The notes: generated by a model not told the origin, from the sequence alone. Shown: positions 22,275 to 30,179, numbered from the stretch's first letter. The stretch: 64,000 bases of DNA from Pseudoalteromonas xiamenensis (GCF_030994125.1 NZ_CP099917.1:2452001-2516000), one strand, 5' to 3'. Made by a program: numbers and translations.

Positions 22275-22350
22275 GCGGCACTAGCTCAGCTGGTAGAGCG
22301 CAACCTTGCCAAGGTTGAGGTCATGAGTTCGAACCTCATGTGCCGCTCCA
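22275..22350 (+). tRNA. tRNA-Gly (GCC), copy 4
   Basis: Identical to copy 1 over 76 bases, with anticodon GCC and encoded CCA. Confidence 0.98.
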
Positions 22351-22391
22351 AACACTTTCTTCGGTGTTTTAAATAGAAGAAAACCTATGAA

Positions 22392-22470
22392 GCGGCACTC
22401 GCTCAGCTGCTAAGAATGAAAGACGCAACCTGTTGCGCTCCAGCATTCTAAAAAACGAGCATATTATGAA
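22392..22470 (+). repeat. Degenerate tRNA-like unit D5
   Basis: 79 bases. Inner loop CCTG (a loop-only change) and outer right arm CATTCT as in D4. It is followed directly by D6. Confidence 0.6.
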
Positions 22471-22549
22471 GCGGCACTCGCTCAGCTGCTAAGAATGAAA
22501 GACGCAACCCGTTGCGCTCCAGCGTTCTAAAAAATGGGCATACTATGAA
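22471..22549 (+). repeat. Degenerate tRNA-like unit D6
   Basis: 79 bases. Inner loop CCCG and outer arms AGAATG/CGTTCT. It leads straight into tRNA copy 5. Confidence 0.6.
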
Positions 22550-22625
22550 GCGGCACTAGCTCAGCTGGTAGAGCGCAACCTTGCCAAGGTTGAGGTCATG
22601 AGTTCGAACCTCATGTGCCGCTCCA
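22550..22625 (+). tRNA. tRNA-Gly (GCC), copy 5
   Basis: Identical to copy 1 over 76 bases, with anticodon GCC and encoded CCA. It is the last copy before the rpsF promoter region. Confidence 0.98.
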
Positions 22626-22694
22626 AATTCCTCCGTTAATCTTCTGAAATATCATCTAACTACCAATTTCGCTCGAATTCCCATATAAATTTTA

Positions 22695-22723
22695 TTGCTT
22701 AATTTTAGCGCTACGCGTAAAAT
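22695..22723 (+). promoter_or_regulatory. Promoter of the rpsF operon
   Basis: TTGCTT (22695-22700), a 17-base spacer and TAAAAT (22718-22723), followed by the GC-rich ACGCGC. It lies about 90 bases before rpsF. Confidence 0.75.
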
Positions 22724-22757
22724 ACGCGCTCTTTCGGCCTTGTAACTATCGTTCCTT

Positions 22758-22790
22758 GCCTTAACCCGACCGGCCGAAACGGGACGAGGC
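22758..22790 (+). promoter_or_regulatory. Candidate S6:S18 autoregulatory leader hairpin
   Basis: GCCT (22758-22761) pairs with AGGC (22787-22790), and CCCG (22765-22768) with CGGG (22780-22783), around an internal loop. The apical loop ACCGGCCGAAA contains CCG, the element bound by the S6:S18 complex in known rpsF leaders. The position directly ahead of rpsF fits feedback control. The match to the family was made by eye. Confidence 0.5.
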
Positions 22791-22813
22791 TTAATTAACC
22801 GTAAGGAATATCC

Positions 22814-23155
22814 ATGCGTCATTACGAAATCGTATTCATGGTTCACCCAGATCAAAGTGAGCAAGTACCTGGTATGATCGAGCGTTATACTGGTGCTATC
22901 ACAGAAGCTGGCGGTACTATCCACCGTTTAGAAGACTGGGGTCGTCGTCAATTGGCATACCCAATCGAAAAGCTTCACAAAGCACACTATGTTCTATTGA
23001 ACGTTGAAGCGCCATACGAAGTAATCAGCGAGCTTGAGACTTCTTTCCGCTACAACGATGCAGTGCTTCGTAACCTAGTTATGCGTACTAAAAACGCGGT
23101 AACTGAAGCGTCTCCTCTTGCAAAAGAAGAGAAAAAAGAAGCAGCATCTGCTTAA
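22814..23155 (+). CDS. rpsF: 30S ribosomal protein S6
   Basis: 113 residues starting [18 protein letters not shown], with [20 protein letters not shown] in the middle and an acidic/Lys-rich tail ([10 protein letters not shown]). It binds 16S rRNA with S18. TAAGGAA precedes the ATG. First gene of rpsF-priB-rpsR-rplI. Confidence 0.97.
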   Translation: MRHYEIVFMVHPDQSEQVPGMIERYTGAITEAGGTIHRLEDWGRRQLAYPIEKLHKAHYVLLNVEAPYEVISELETSFRYNDAVLRNLVMRTKNAVTEASPLAKEEKKEAASA

Positions 23156-23195
23156 TCGTTAATTGATTCTGAATCTCCGGGCGATGAGGTGAGTG

Positions 23196-23516
23196 GTGCA
23201 AACGAATCCGTTTAGCAATTTACTCGTTTTATCTGGTACGGTGTGTAAAACACCGAAATTTAGCCAAAGCCCAGCTGGCATTTCTCACTGCCAATTCGTG
23301 CTAGAGCATCGCTCAACACAAATTGAAGCAGGGATGGAGCGACAAAGTTATGTTCGTCTTCAAGTAGTTGCTAGTGGAGAACAATTTCAGTCTCAAACAC
23401 AGCATTTATACGTTGGACAGGTAATACAAGTAAGCGGTTTTTTAAACCGACACGAAAGCCGAAATGGTTTGAGTCAACTTGTACTGCATGCTCAGCATAT
23501 TGAAAGAATTAATTGA
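23196..23516 (+). CDS. priB: Primosomal replication protein N (PriB)
   Basis: An OB-fold protein of about 106 residues, as in E. coli, in the conserved place between rpsF and rpsR. It has [29 protein letters not shown] and [20 protein letters not shown]. It binds single-stranded DNA and PriA during replication restart. Tandem GTG codons at 23193 and 23196 are both possible starts. GAGG at 23186-23189 is six bases from 23196, which is preferred. Confidence 0.92.
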   Translation: MQTNPFSNLLVLSGTVCKTPKFSQSPAGISHCQFVLEHRSTQIEAGMERQSYVRLQVVASGEQFQSQTQHLYVGQVIQVSGFLNRHESRNGLSQLVLHAQHIERIN

Positions 23517-23527
23517 GGAAATTACTC

Positions 23528-23755
23528 ATGGCACGTTATTTCAGACGTCGTAAATTCTGCCGTTTTAAAGCAGAAGGCGTACAACAAATCGATTACAAAG
23601 ATCTAGCTACTCTTAAAAACTATGTGACTGAAAGTGGCAAAATCGTACCAAGCCGTATTACTGGTACAAGCGCTAAATACCAGCGCCAACTAGCAGCAGC
23701 TATCAAGCGCGCTCGCTACCTAGCCCTTCTTCCATACACTGACTTACACAAGTAA
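23528..23755 (+). CDS. rpsR: 30S ribosomal protein S18
   Basis: 75 residues, equal to E. coli S18, starting [19 protein letters not shown] and ending [13 protein letters not shown]. The ATG at 23528 follows GAGGAAATT; an upstream in-frame TTG is not used. It partners with S6. Confidence 0.97.
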   Translation: MARYFRRRKFCRFKAEGVQQIDYKDLATLKNYVTESGKIVPSRITGTSAKYQRQLAAAIKRARYLALLPYTDLHK

Positions 23756-23790
23756 GCAGCGGTTTAACAGTTTTTAAAAGGTGTAGAGAC

Positions 23791-24243
23791 ATGCAAGTTA
23801 TTCTACTAGACAAGATCGCAAACCTAGGTAACTTGGGTGACCAGGTTGCTGTTAAATCTGGCTACGCTCGTAACTTCCTTTTCCCACGTGGTAAAGCAGT
23901 TCCAGCGACTCAAGCTAACGTTGAAACTTTTGAAGCACGTCGTGCAGAACTTGAAGCTAAAGTAGCTGAAGAGCTAACTGCAGCACAAGCGCGCGCAGAG
24001 AAACTAGCTGCTCTTGCAGAAGTTACTCTTGTTTCTAAAGCTGGTGACGAAGGTAAACTTTTCGGTTCAATCGGTACTCGCGACATTTCTGACGCGATCA
24101 CTGCTGTTGGCCTAGAAGTAGCTAAGTCAGAAGTTCGTCTTCCACTAGGTTCAATCCGTGAAACTGGTGAGTTTGACGTAGCGATTCAACTTCACTCTGA
24201 AGTTACTGCAACGATCAAAGTAATCGTTATCGCTGAAGCTTAA
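23791..24243 (+). CDS. rplI: 50S ribosomal protein L9
   Basis: 150 residues starting [19 protein letters not shown], with the [13 protein letters not shown] signature, a long central helix and a C-terminal domain with [10 protein letters not shown]. Leucine is mostly CTT/CTA/CTG here, as in the other ribosomal genes, unlike the TTA/TTG-rich neighbours. AAAGGTG precedes the ATG. Last gene of the operon. Confidence 0.97.
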   Translation: MQVILLDKIANLGNLGDQVAVKSGYARNFLFPRGKAVPATQANVETFEARRAELEAKVAEELTAAQARAEKLAALAEVTLVSKAGDEGKLFGSIGTRDISDAITAVGLEVAKSEVRLPLGSIRETGEFDVAIQLHSEVTATIKVIVIAEA

Positions 24244-24255
24244 TTTATTAAGCGT

Positions 24256-24290
24256 GCCGCGTGTTTAACACGCGGCAATTTCTCTCTCTC
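24256..24290 (+). terminator. Terminator after rplI
   Basis: The 21-base near-perfect palindrome at 24256-24276 (arms GCCGCGTGTT and AACACGCGGC) is followed by AATTTCTCTCTCTC, a weak pyrimidine tail. It ends the rpsF operon. Confidence 0.75.
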
Positions 24291-24486
24291 GCCTCAAAAA
24301 AATTCAAATAATAATTCATTATCGGATGATGAAACCTCACATGCGCAGACGGTGTAATTGCATGTAACGCAAGTACCTTTAATCGGTATAATTGTCATGT
24401 TATCCTGTTGAGAGTTTGTCCCTGTTTACAAATTCGCAATATCAATGTATTTATAAATGACAGCGATGTCATTTGTGGAGTTAGAA

Positions 24487-24879
24487 GTGAAAAGTCGTTT
24501 TGCTGGTTTTACGCTCGTAGAGCTTTTAATTGCAATAGCCATTCTTGGGATCTTATACAGTTTAGCGATGCCGAGTTACGCTCGTTATATTCAAGAAAGT
24601 CGCCGCAATGAAGCCCAGCAAACAATGTTTCAAACAGCGACTCACTTAGAACGTATTTATACTCGGCAGGGTGGCTATCCCAAAAATTATGACGTACCAG
24701 TCAGTGAGTACTACACCTTCACGTATGTGCCTTTGACAGCCATTGACGATGATTACTTCCGCGCTTACAAACTCAGTGCAGCACCGAAATCCGGTTCGGG
24801 CCAAACTGGTGATGTCTGTGGGACACTGAGCATTGATCATCAGTCTAAATTAGGAGCATCAAGCGATGGTTGCTGGTAA
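24487..24879 (+). CDS. pilE: Type IV (minor) pilin PilE
   Basis: A 130-residue type IVa prepilin. The short leader MKSRFAG ends in Gly and is followed by FTLVELLIAIAILGILYSLA, with Phe1 and Glu5 ready for PilD cleavage and methylation. A C-terminal cysteine pair (DVCGTL and DGCW) forms the D-region loop. The GTG at 24487 is chosen: GGAG lies six bases before it, whereas the upstream ATG at 24457 would give an unusually long leader. It is the first of a five-gene minor-pilin cluster that primes pilus assembly in the inner membrane. Confidence 0.9.
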   Translation: MKSRFAGFTLVELLIAIAILGILYSLAMPSYARYIQESRRNEAQQTMFQTATHLERIYTRQGGYPKNYDVPVSEYYTFTYVPLTAIDDDYFRAYKLSAAPKSGSGQTGDVCGTLSIDHQSKLGASSDGCW

Positions 24880-25324
24880 ACAGAACCGCGGATTTACGCT
24901 CACAGAACTTGTCATCGGTGTCGCTATTGTGGCGATTTTAAGTGTGCTTGCGATGCCAAGCTTTGTCACACAAATCAAACGCGACAGATTAGTTACTCAG
25001 GCGAATCAGATTCAAGCTCTCTATCGCTTTGCGCGCAGCGAAGCGGTAAAGCGTGACGTTGTGCTTGAGTTACGTGCGAGTGACAAAGACTGGCGTGTTA
25101 TCGAGAAGAAAAATGGTGAAGAGATAGAGCTGCGCCGCGTATCAATAGCTCATTCTACTATTTCGATTGCGTTTCCTACGTTGCAGATCCGTAATTCCGG
25201 CGAAGTGAGTCAAGCGAGTAATGTGTTAATTACCGATAACGATGTGAGCACCACTGACATTCGCTTTTGCACGCTATTAAGTGGTCAAAGCTGGCTTGCA
25301 GAAGGACAAAACGCATGCGCTTAA
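24866..25324 (+). CDS. fimT: Pseudopilin FimT/GspH family
   Basis: 152 residues. The leader ends NRG|FTLTELVIGVAIVAILSVLAMPSF with Glu5 present. The body has the GspH/FimT pattern (QIQALYRFARSEAVKRDVVLEL). It overlaps pilE by 14 bases. It should prime type IV pilus assembly, or bind DNA for uptake, as described for FimT in Legionella; that role here is inferred. A cysteine pair occurs near the end (RFCTLL and NACA). Confidence 0.85.
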   Translation: MVAGKQNRGFTLTELVIGVAIVAILSVLAMPSFVTQIKRDRLVTQANQIQALYRFARSEAVKRDVVLELRASDKDWRVIEKKNGEEIELRRVSIAHSTISIAFPTLQIRNSGEVSQASNVLITDNDVSTTDIRFCTLLSGQSWLAEGQNACA

Positions 25325-25722
25325 GCCAACCTTCACATGGATTTTCACTGTTGGAAGTGATGGTTTCTATTGTTGTCGCTGGCGTCGCGCTATTGGGGTT
25401 GGCTGCAACACAATTAAAAGCGCTGCAATTTGCGACGAACAGTTACCACTATTCGTTGGCGCTTGTACAAGGACAAAATGCGATTGAACGTATGTGGATA
25501 GAACAATGCCAATTACAACATGGTGCTGTTGACCGTTATAACGAAGCAAGTTTTAGACAAGCAATCCAACCACAGAGTCGCGTGTTTGAGCTAATCATGC
25601 CTAACGCTTTTGCGAAAAATATGGCCGTTTCTGTTCGTTGGTTTGATGAACGCATGGAAGACTCGCTCGACAATCAGATCCGTTTAAGTGTTGCGTATCC
25701 AACACTGCCCAATAACTGTTAG
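25315..25722 (+). CDS. pilV: Type IV pilus modification protein PilV
   Basis: 135 residues from the ATG at 25315, with leader MRLSQPSHG|FSLLEVMVSIVVAGVALLGLA, Glu5 present and the ATQLKALQ motif of PilV. AAGGACAA upstream is the ribosome site; a longer reading from 25267 would give a poor leader. It overlaps fimT by 10 bases. It is a minor pilin of the PilVWX initiation complex. Confidence 0.85.
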   Translation: MRLSQPSHGFSLLEVMVSIVVAGVALLGLAATQLKALQFATNSYHYSLALVQGQNAIERMWIEQCQLQHGAVDRYNEASFRQAIQPQSRVFELIMPNAFAKNMAVSVRWFDERMEDSLDNQIRLSVAYPTLPNNC

Positions 25723-25729
25723 TGGGTGA

Positions 25730-26239
25730 ATGATGAAAGGGTATACGTTAATCGAGTTGTTGGTTGCAATGGTCGCGGGACTCATTTTATTGTCTGGTGT
25801 AGCGATGTCGTACGGTGCAATCAAAAGCACATTGTCTACAGCCCGTGATTTAGAGATAGCGCAAGAGGTCGTACGTTACAGTAATCAGGTGCTTACGCGC
25901 AGTATTAAGCAAACAATTCGTGAACCCCAAGTGTTTGATGAAGGTGCGCGACTAGTCTTGTCTCAAAGCGGCAATACCATCAGCTGCAGTGGTCAGGTCA
26001 TTGAAAATGCATATGAGGAAACCTATACCCGCGAGGGTGACTTTTTGGTGTGTAATAATGGTGTTGGCAAAGTCAATTTGGTGAAGGGCCTCAACACAGC
26101 GAGATTTCAATATAACAATCTATTGGTCAGTATTTTCATTCGTTCCGTAAATATGCCAGCGCCTTTTGCAAATGGTGTACGTATTGACATAGCAGCAACA
26201 CAGCTGGTTCTGACAAATGCATATGGAAGTACGCCATGA
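25730..26239 (+). CDS. pilW: Minor pilin PilW
   Basis: 169 residues. Very short leader MMKG|YTLIELLVAMVAGLILLSGVA, with Tyr1 instead of Phe and Glu5 present. The protein is shorter than many PilW proteins, which often exceed 200 residues. It has two cysteines (ISCSGQ and FLVCNN). It starts seven bases after pilV and its stop overlaps the pilX-like start (ATGA). Confidence 0.8.
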   Translation: MMKGYTLIELLVAMVAGLILLSGVAMSYGAIKSTLSTARDLEIAQEVVRYSNQVLTRSIKQTIREPQVFDEGARLVLSQSGNTISCSGQVIENAYEETYTREGDFLVCNNGVGKVNLVKGLNTARFQYNNLLVSIFIRSVNMPAPFANGVRIDIAATQLVLTNAYGSTP

Positions 26240-27960
26240 TGAAAAAAGCGTCAAAAGGTTTTACCCTAATCACAGTGATGTTGCTCACGACAATGGCGAG
26301 TATCGTGGTCTTTGCAGCATTGAAAGAATCGATTGTGCAAGAACGTATGAGCGGTAACTTCCAAAAAGACCTCAATGCTCGATTGCTTTCAGAGCAAGGT
26401 ATTTTCACGCATGCAGAATCTCTTCAAAATGAATTACCGAATGATGCAACGTTGACCGTGGATAAGTTACTAGAGCTTTACGGCAAGCAATCAGGAAAAG
26501 GGAGTATTAACGCTGATGCGCTGTTTGCGACGAATTTGGTCAAAGTCTCGGATTCTGAGTTTGAAATACATTCAACTGGTTCAAGATACAACAAAGATGC
26601 AAATGCAAGTCTAGTCGCTCGATTTGCGTTTCAAGGTGCTGTGTATGAATCTGTTTTTAGTCATGCCGTGACTGGGTGCAAAGGGGTAAATTTGTCGGGT
26701 AGCGGTTCGGTTGACAGCTATGATTCTTCTAAAGGTAGCTATGAAGAAACGAAAACCAATGATGGAGACGTGAATACGGTAATTGGTGATTCAGATGTTG
26801 TACTTGCAGGTCATTCACCGATTAAAGGTGATGTGAAAGCCTCAGGCGTTATTTATCTGCAAGGTTCTTCGCCCATTATTGGCGACATTCATTCAAATAC
26901 TGGCGTAGATATTTCCTACGGCGGGGGGACGCGAGTTGAAGGGAATATCTTATCAGGCGGCTTTTATTTACACCGCGGTGGTTTGGTCACTGGTACCGTT
27001 CGCGTCAATGGTGATGCAACCATGAAGTGGGGAAGTAAAATCGGTAACGTGAACAATGATGATTTTGCCATCCAGTATGGAGGACGAGGCAATTTCGATG
27101 ATAGCAGCAAACATTCACAGCAAGGACTTCCGTACAGTAACTCGCGTTTTAATGTGAACCCTAATGTTGAACCTGTCAGAGTGTATGACCCAACGTCACC
27201 GGACTATGATCCAAGTAAACCAGATAAAGAATGTGATCCGTTAGCGCTGCCGCTAAATATGCCCGATGTTATGGAGCAATCTTCTTTATTTCGACCTTTC
27301 AAAACGGGACCAACTCAAAAGTTTGATTTTACACCAAGTATTGGTTACTTCACGAAAAATGGCTCAGGTACGCGTACCCCGTTTTCACAGTCAATCTATA
27401 TTCTAGACAGCATGACTGCGAATCAAGGCAGTATGGGATCGGATGATCCACTTGTCTTTGGTATGAAAGGGGCATCGTTGACGAGTGATAGTCAAGTCAC
27501 TATCCTCGGTGGCGATGTAATCTGGCTTATTGATGGTGATTTCGTGATGTCAGGTGATACCCGTATTAACATTACCAAAGAAAGTAGTTTAACTATTTTC
27601 GTTACTGGGAAAGTCGATATTGGCGCGAGCGCAAAAATTATCACTGCACAAGAAGGATTAACGAAAAGTGGCTTTGCCTCTTTGAGCTTCTTTTCATCGA
27701 ATTCAGATCCTGAAGGGTTCATTTTTAGTGGTGCGACTGATCTGTATGCCGCAATTTATGCACCGCGTACTACAATTATTATGAAAGGCAGTGGGCAGCT
27801 TTATGGCACAGTGAGAGGTGCTTCCATTAATGCATCAGGCGGAAGCGGTGTACACTTTGATGCAGCCCTGAAAAACATTCAGTTAGGTGGCAGTACATCA
27901 CTGAAGCAAGCCGCGAAAATTACCTTCTTGGGCTGGCGATACAAACTACCAACGGAATAA
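26236..27960 (+). CDS. Long PilX-like minor pilin with polymer-type C-terminal domain
   Basis: 574 residues. The N-terminus is PilX-like: MMKKASKG|FTLITVMLLTTMASIVVFAALK with Thr at position 5 instead of Glu, and the PilX signature VQERMSGNFQ. Residues about 140-300 contain short G/S/D repeats such as LSGSGSVDSYDSSKGS, SPIKGDVKASG and SPIIGDIHSNTG. Residues 400-560 resemble the bactofilin-like/DUF7305 exported domain (GDVIWLIDGDFVMSGDTRINI, TIFVTGKVDIGAS, YAAIYAPRTTIIMKGSGQLYG). Ordinary PilX proteins are 150-200 residues. No pilY1 follows, so this may be the tip protein. It is coupled to pilW by ATGA. Confidence 0.75.
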   Translation: MMKKASKGFTLITVMLLTTMASIVVFAALKESIVQERMSGNFQKDLNARLLSEQGIFTHAESLQNELPNDATLTVDKLLELYGKQSGKGSINADALFATNLVKVSDSEFEIHSTGSRYNKDANASLVARFAFQGAVYESVFSHAVTGCKGVNLSGSGSVDSYDSSKGSYEETKTNDGDVNTVIGDSDVVLAGHSPIKGDVKASGVIYLQGSSPIIGDIHSNTGVDISYGGGTRVEGNILSGGFYLHRGGLVTGTVRVNGDATMKWGSKIGNVNNDDFAIQYGGRGNFDDSSKHSQQGLPYSNSRFNVNPNVEPVRVYDPTSPDYDPSKPDKECDPLALPLNMPDVMEQSSLFRPFKTGPTQKFDFTPSIGYFTKNGSGTRTPFSQSIYILDSMTANQGSMGSDDPLVFGMKGASLTSDSQVTILGGDVIWLIDGDFVMSGDTRINITKESSLTIFVTGKVDIGASAKIITAQEGLTKSGFASLSFFSSNSDPEGFIFSGATDLYAAIYAPRTTIIMKGSGQLYGTVRGASINASGGSGVHFDAALKNIQLGGSTSLKQAAKITFLGWRYKLPTE

Positions 27961-27990
27961 TCTATCAAAAGGGCACCGATGTTATTTCAA

Positions 27991-28002
27991 AAGGGCGCCC
28001 TT
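27991..28002 (+). terminator. Palindrome after the PilX-like gene (possible terminator)
   Basis: AAGGGCGCCCTT is a perfect 12-base palindrome. Together with AAAAGGGC at 27967-27974 it can form a hairpin with GCGCCCTT. The tail CAACCTCTTCTTAC is only partly T-rich, so termination is uncertain. Confidence 0.4.
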
Positions 28003-28128
28003 CAACCTCTTCTTACTTCAATCAATTCAATTTATACGTTGAAATTCGCGCATATTTTCAAAGATTAACGAGTTTTTTTGCAATTCATTTAAACCTTTCG
28101 TTAGGCTGTTTCGTCTTAGATAACAAAG

Positions 28129-28145
28129 CATGTTTAAATAACATG
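28129..28145 (+). promoter_or_regulatory. Inverted repeat upstream of the ECF sigma gene
   Basis: CATGTT-TAAAT-AACATG is a perfect 17-base palindrome ending 32 bases before the sigma-factor start. It may be an operator for control of this unit. No known regulator was recognised. Confidence 0.4.
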
Positions 28146-28177
28146 TACTCAAAATAGAATAAAAATGGGAAAGACTC

Positions 28178-28729
28178 ATGTTGATAGACGCTAAACAGGC
28201 GTTCTTACAGGAAGACGAGCAAGCGTTGATCACTCGATGCGTCTCTGGTTGTCAACACGCGTTTCGAGATTTGTTTTCTCGTCATGAAAAACGTGTTTAT
28301 GCCCTGAGTCTGCGTTTGACTGCAGATCCTCATAGTGCAGAGGATGTTTGTCAGGAAGTGTTCGTCCAAGTGTGGAATAAATTGGATCAGTTTAATGGGC
28401 AATCCCAATTTAGTACTTGGCTGCATAGTGTTACGAGCAACATTGCTATCAGTTATTTACGTAAGCAAAAAAATTGGCTGCAACGAGTGGTGAGTTTTGA
28501 AGAAGAAGGTATGGAACAAGCTGACGTTGAAAGTTGCCCAATGCTGGGTGGGTTAGACAAGTTGATTGTACGATTGCCGGAAAGAGCGAGATTGGTGTTT
28601 GTTCTTCATGCTGTTGAAGGGTATCGACATGAAGAAATTGCTGACCTGATGGGCATGGCGGTAGGTTCAAGCAAGGCTCAATATCATCGCGCAAGACAAC
28701 TGATGCAGGAGTGGTATGAAAATGAATAA
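28178..28729 (+). CDS. ECF-type RNA polymerase sigma factor
   Basis: 183 residues. Region 2 spans about 20-90, with FRDLFSRHEKRVYALSLRLTADPHSAEDVCQEVFVQVW and FSTWLHSVTSNIAISYLRKQ. Region 4 spans about 125-178, with LPERARLVFVLHAVEGYRHEEIADLMGMAVGSSKAQYHRARQ as the helix-turn-helix. It lacks the region 3 domain, as expected for group 4 sigma factors. The next gene overlaps it and is the probable anti-sigma factor. It likely drives its own operon and envelope-stress genes; the signal is unknown. Confidence 0.9.
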   Translation: MLIDAKQAFLQEDEQALITRCVSGCQHAFRDLFSRHEKRVYALSLRLTADPHSAEDVCQEVFVQVWNKLDQFNGQSQFSTWLHSVTSNIAISYLRKQKNWLQRVVSFEEEGMEQADVESCPMLGGLDKLIVRLPERARLVFVLHAVEGYRHEEIADLMGMAVGSSKAQYHRARQLMQEWYENE

Positions 28730-29195
28730 AAAGTCGTTCAATGACATGCTTAATGAAGAGTTGAATTCCCTACCAAGAGAGATTGCGCCTGAGCGTGACC
28801 TTTGGACTGGAATAGAGCGTGCAATCGTCAGTGAAGCGCCACAGCAAATGAACAGAACACGCGTTAAACCTTGGATGGGGGTTGCGGCATGCACCGTGGC
28901 TGCCGTTTTAAGCATCGCTGTAACGATGCAACGTGAGCCTAATAACGCCGTGGTGATTGCGGATTTCTTTGAAACACAAAAACAAAGCTTATTAGTGAAA
29001 TACAAAGAGCAACCGGCATTAACTGATAACTGGCAAACACAGCTTGTTGAGCTGGAATCAGCTGAGGCGGCTATTCGTAAAGCACTCGAAGCCGATCCAC
29101 AAAATGCAGCGCTGCTTCGTATGTTATCGCAAGTTTACCAACAGCAACTGGATCTGATTAACAAAGTCCATCAGCCCACATGGCAACAAATTTAG
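28716..29195 (+). CDS. Probable anti-sigma factor (single-pass membrane protein)
   Basis: 159 residues. The N-terminal 55 residues are cytoplasmic and acidic (LNEELNSLPREIAPERDLWTGIERAI). One membrane helix follows (WMGVAACTVAAVLSIAVTM, about 58-76), then a periplasmic helical domain. This is the layout of anti-sigma factors, though no zinc His-x-x-x-Cys-x-x-Cys motif is present. It overlaps the sigma gene by 14 bases. AGGAG at 28707-28711 could serve ATG 28716 or 28722. Role inferred from layout and context. Confidence 0.7.
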   Translation: MKMNKKSFNDMLNEELNSLPREIAPERDLWTGIERAIVSEAPQQMNRTRVKPWMGVAACTVAAVLSIAVTMQREPNNAVVIADFFETQKQSLLVKYKEQPALTDNWQTQLVELESAEAAIRKALEADPQNAALLRMLSQVYQQQLDLINKVHQPTWQQI

Positions 29196-29209
29196 GATAG
29201 GAAAAGATT

Positions 29210-30163
29210 ATGAAATTATCAGCTATGACACTCGCGCTAATCCCTGGGCTATTACTTTCGGCAAGTAGCTTTGCCGCGGAACGCATTGATAGACAAATCG
29301 ATGTGCCTGTGGATGGTAAAATTATCATCGAAAATGATCGTGGTGATGTGGTCATTAAGGCATGGGACAAAGCGTCTTTTAAAGTAACGGGTGAACTGGA
29401 TGAGCTCGCCAAAGGATATCGTTTGGAAACCAATGGCAACGTGACAGAGTTTATTGTCAACACACCACGAAGTAAGAAGTGGCGTGACAACAGTGATGGT
29501 TCCGATTTGGTTATTTATGTTCCAAAGCAGAGTGCGTTGAATTACGAAGGAGTCAATGTGGATGTTTCGGTGAGCGACTTGTTGAACCATACTCGAGTTA
29601 AGACGGTAAATGGTGATATTAAAGCGACTAAACTTACAGGAACGACACACCTATCAACGGTAAATGGTGGTGTTACGGCGACTGATTTAGAAGGAGACAT
29701 CCATCTAGAAACGGTTAACGGTGACATTAAAGACCGTCACTCGAAAGGCTCGCTACGTATTAACGCCGTGAATGGGGAAGTGAACAGTGATACCGAAGCC
29801 CAAGACGTGAAATTTGAGAATGTGAACGGTGAAGTGGAGTTCCGATTTAAACAACTTAAAAACCTTGATTACAATACGGTTAATGGTGAGGCGGAGATTT
29901 ACGTTGAAGAATTATTGTCCGGTGCACGTATTGATATTAACAGCGTGAGTGGTGACACTGAACTGTATTTCCCAACCAATGTGTCGGCAAATTTTGATAT
30001 CCAAACGCACTCGGGTGGTAGTATCCACAACAAATTGAGCGACGAACAGGCTACAAAGGCAAAATATTCAGGCTCTCGCCGCTTAAACTTTTCAACGAAT
30101 GGCGGTAAAGCTAACATTGAAATTGACACAGTCAGTGGCAACATCACGCTCAAGAATCGTTAA
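29210..30163 (+). CDS. DUF4097-family exported beta-repeat protein
   Basis: 317 residues. Signal peptide 1-22 (cleavage after SFA). The mature protein has repeats of about 20 residues with the core TVNGD or VNGE (KTVNGDIKA, STVNGGVTA, ETVNGDIKD, NAVNGEVNS, ENVNGEVEF, NTVNGEAEI), typical of the DUF4097 beta-solenoid fold. It follows the anti-sigma gene by 14 bases; TAGGAAAAG is the ribosome site. The family's function is not firmly known; it often accompanies sigma/anti-sigma pairs. It probably lies in the periplasm or at the cell surface. Confidence 0.8.
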   Translation: MKLSAMTLALIPGLLLSASSFAAERIDRQIDVPVDGKIIIENDRGDVVIKAWDKASFKVTGELDELAKGYRLETNGNVTEFIVNTPRSKKWRDNSDGSDLVIYVPKQSALNYEGVNVDVSVSDLLNHTRVKTVNGDIKATKLTGTTHLSTVNGGVTATDLEGDIHLETVNGDIKDRHSKGSLRINAVNGEVNSDTEAQDVKFENVNGEVEFRFKQLKNLDYNTVNGEAEIYVEELLSGARIDINSVSGDTELYFPTNVSANFDIQTHSGGSIHNKLSDEQATKAKYSGSRRLNFSTNGGKANIEIDTVSGNITLKNR

Positions 30164-30179
30164 TTTTTTGCATTAATTG

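Larger units (their letters stand above)
21601..22625 (+). repeat. tRNA-Gly array with interleaved tRNA-derived degenerate units
   Basis: Five identical tRNA-Gly(GCC) genes are separated by six 79-80-base units that share only their first 18-20 bases (GCGGCACTMGCTCAGCTG) with the tRNA and then differ completely. The order is D1-D2-T1-T2-D3-T3-D4-T4-D5-D6-T5. T2-T3-T4 repeat with an exact 196-base period (117 from T to D, 79 from D to T). Every unit is preceded by TATGAA or CTATGAA. The T-to-D spacers hold an AAACAC/GTGTTT hairpin. The pattern indicates growth by unequal recombination of a composite unit. Confidence 0.85.

Noticed and set aside
21601..22549. The six degenerate units as extra tRNA-Gly genes
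   Set aside because: They lose the tRNA match after the D-arm and have no anticodon loop, T-arm or CCA end.
21601..22625. CRISPR array
   Set aside because: Repeats are tRNA genes and 79-base units, not short identical repeats with unique spacers, and no cas genes are near.
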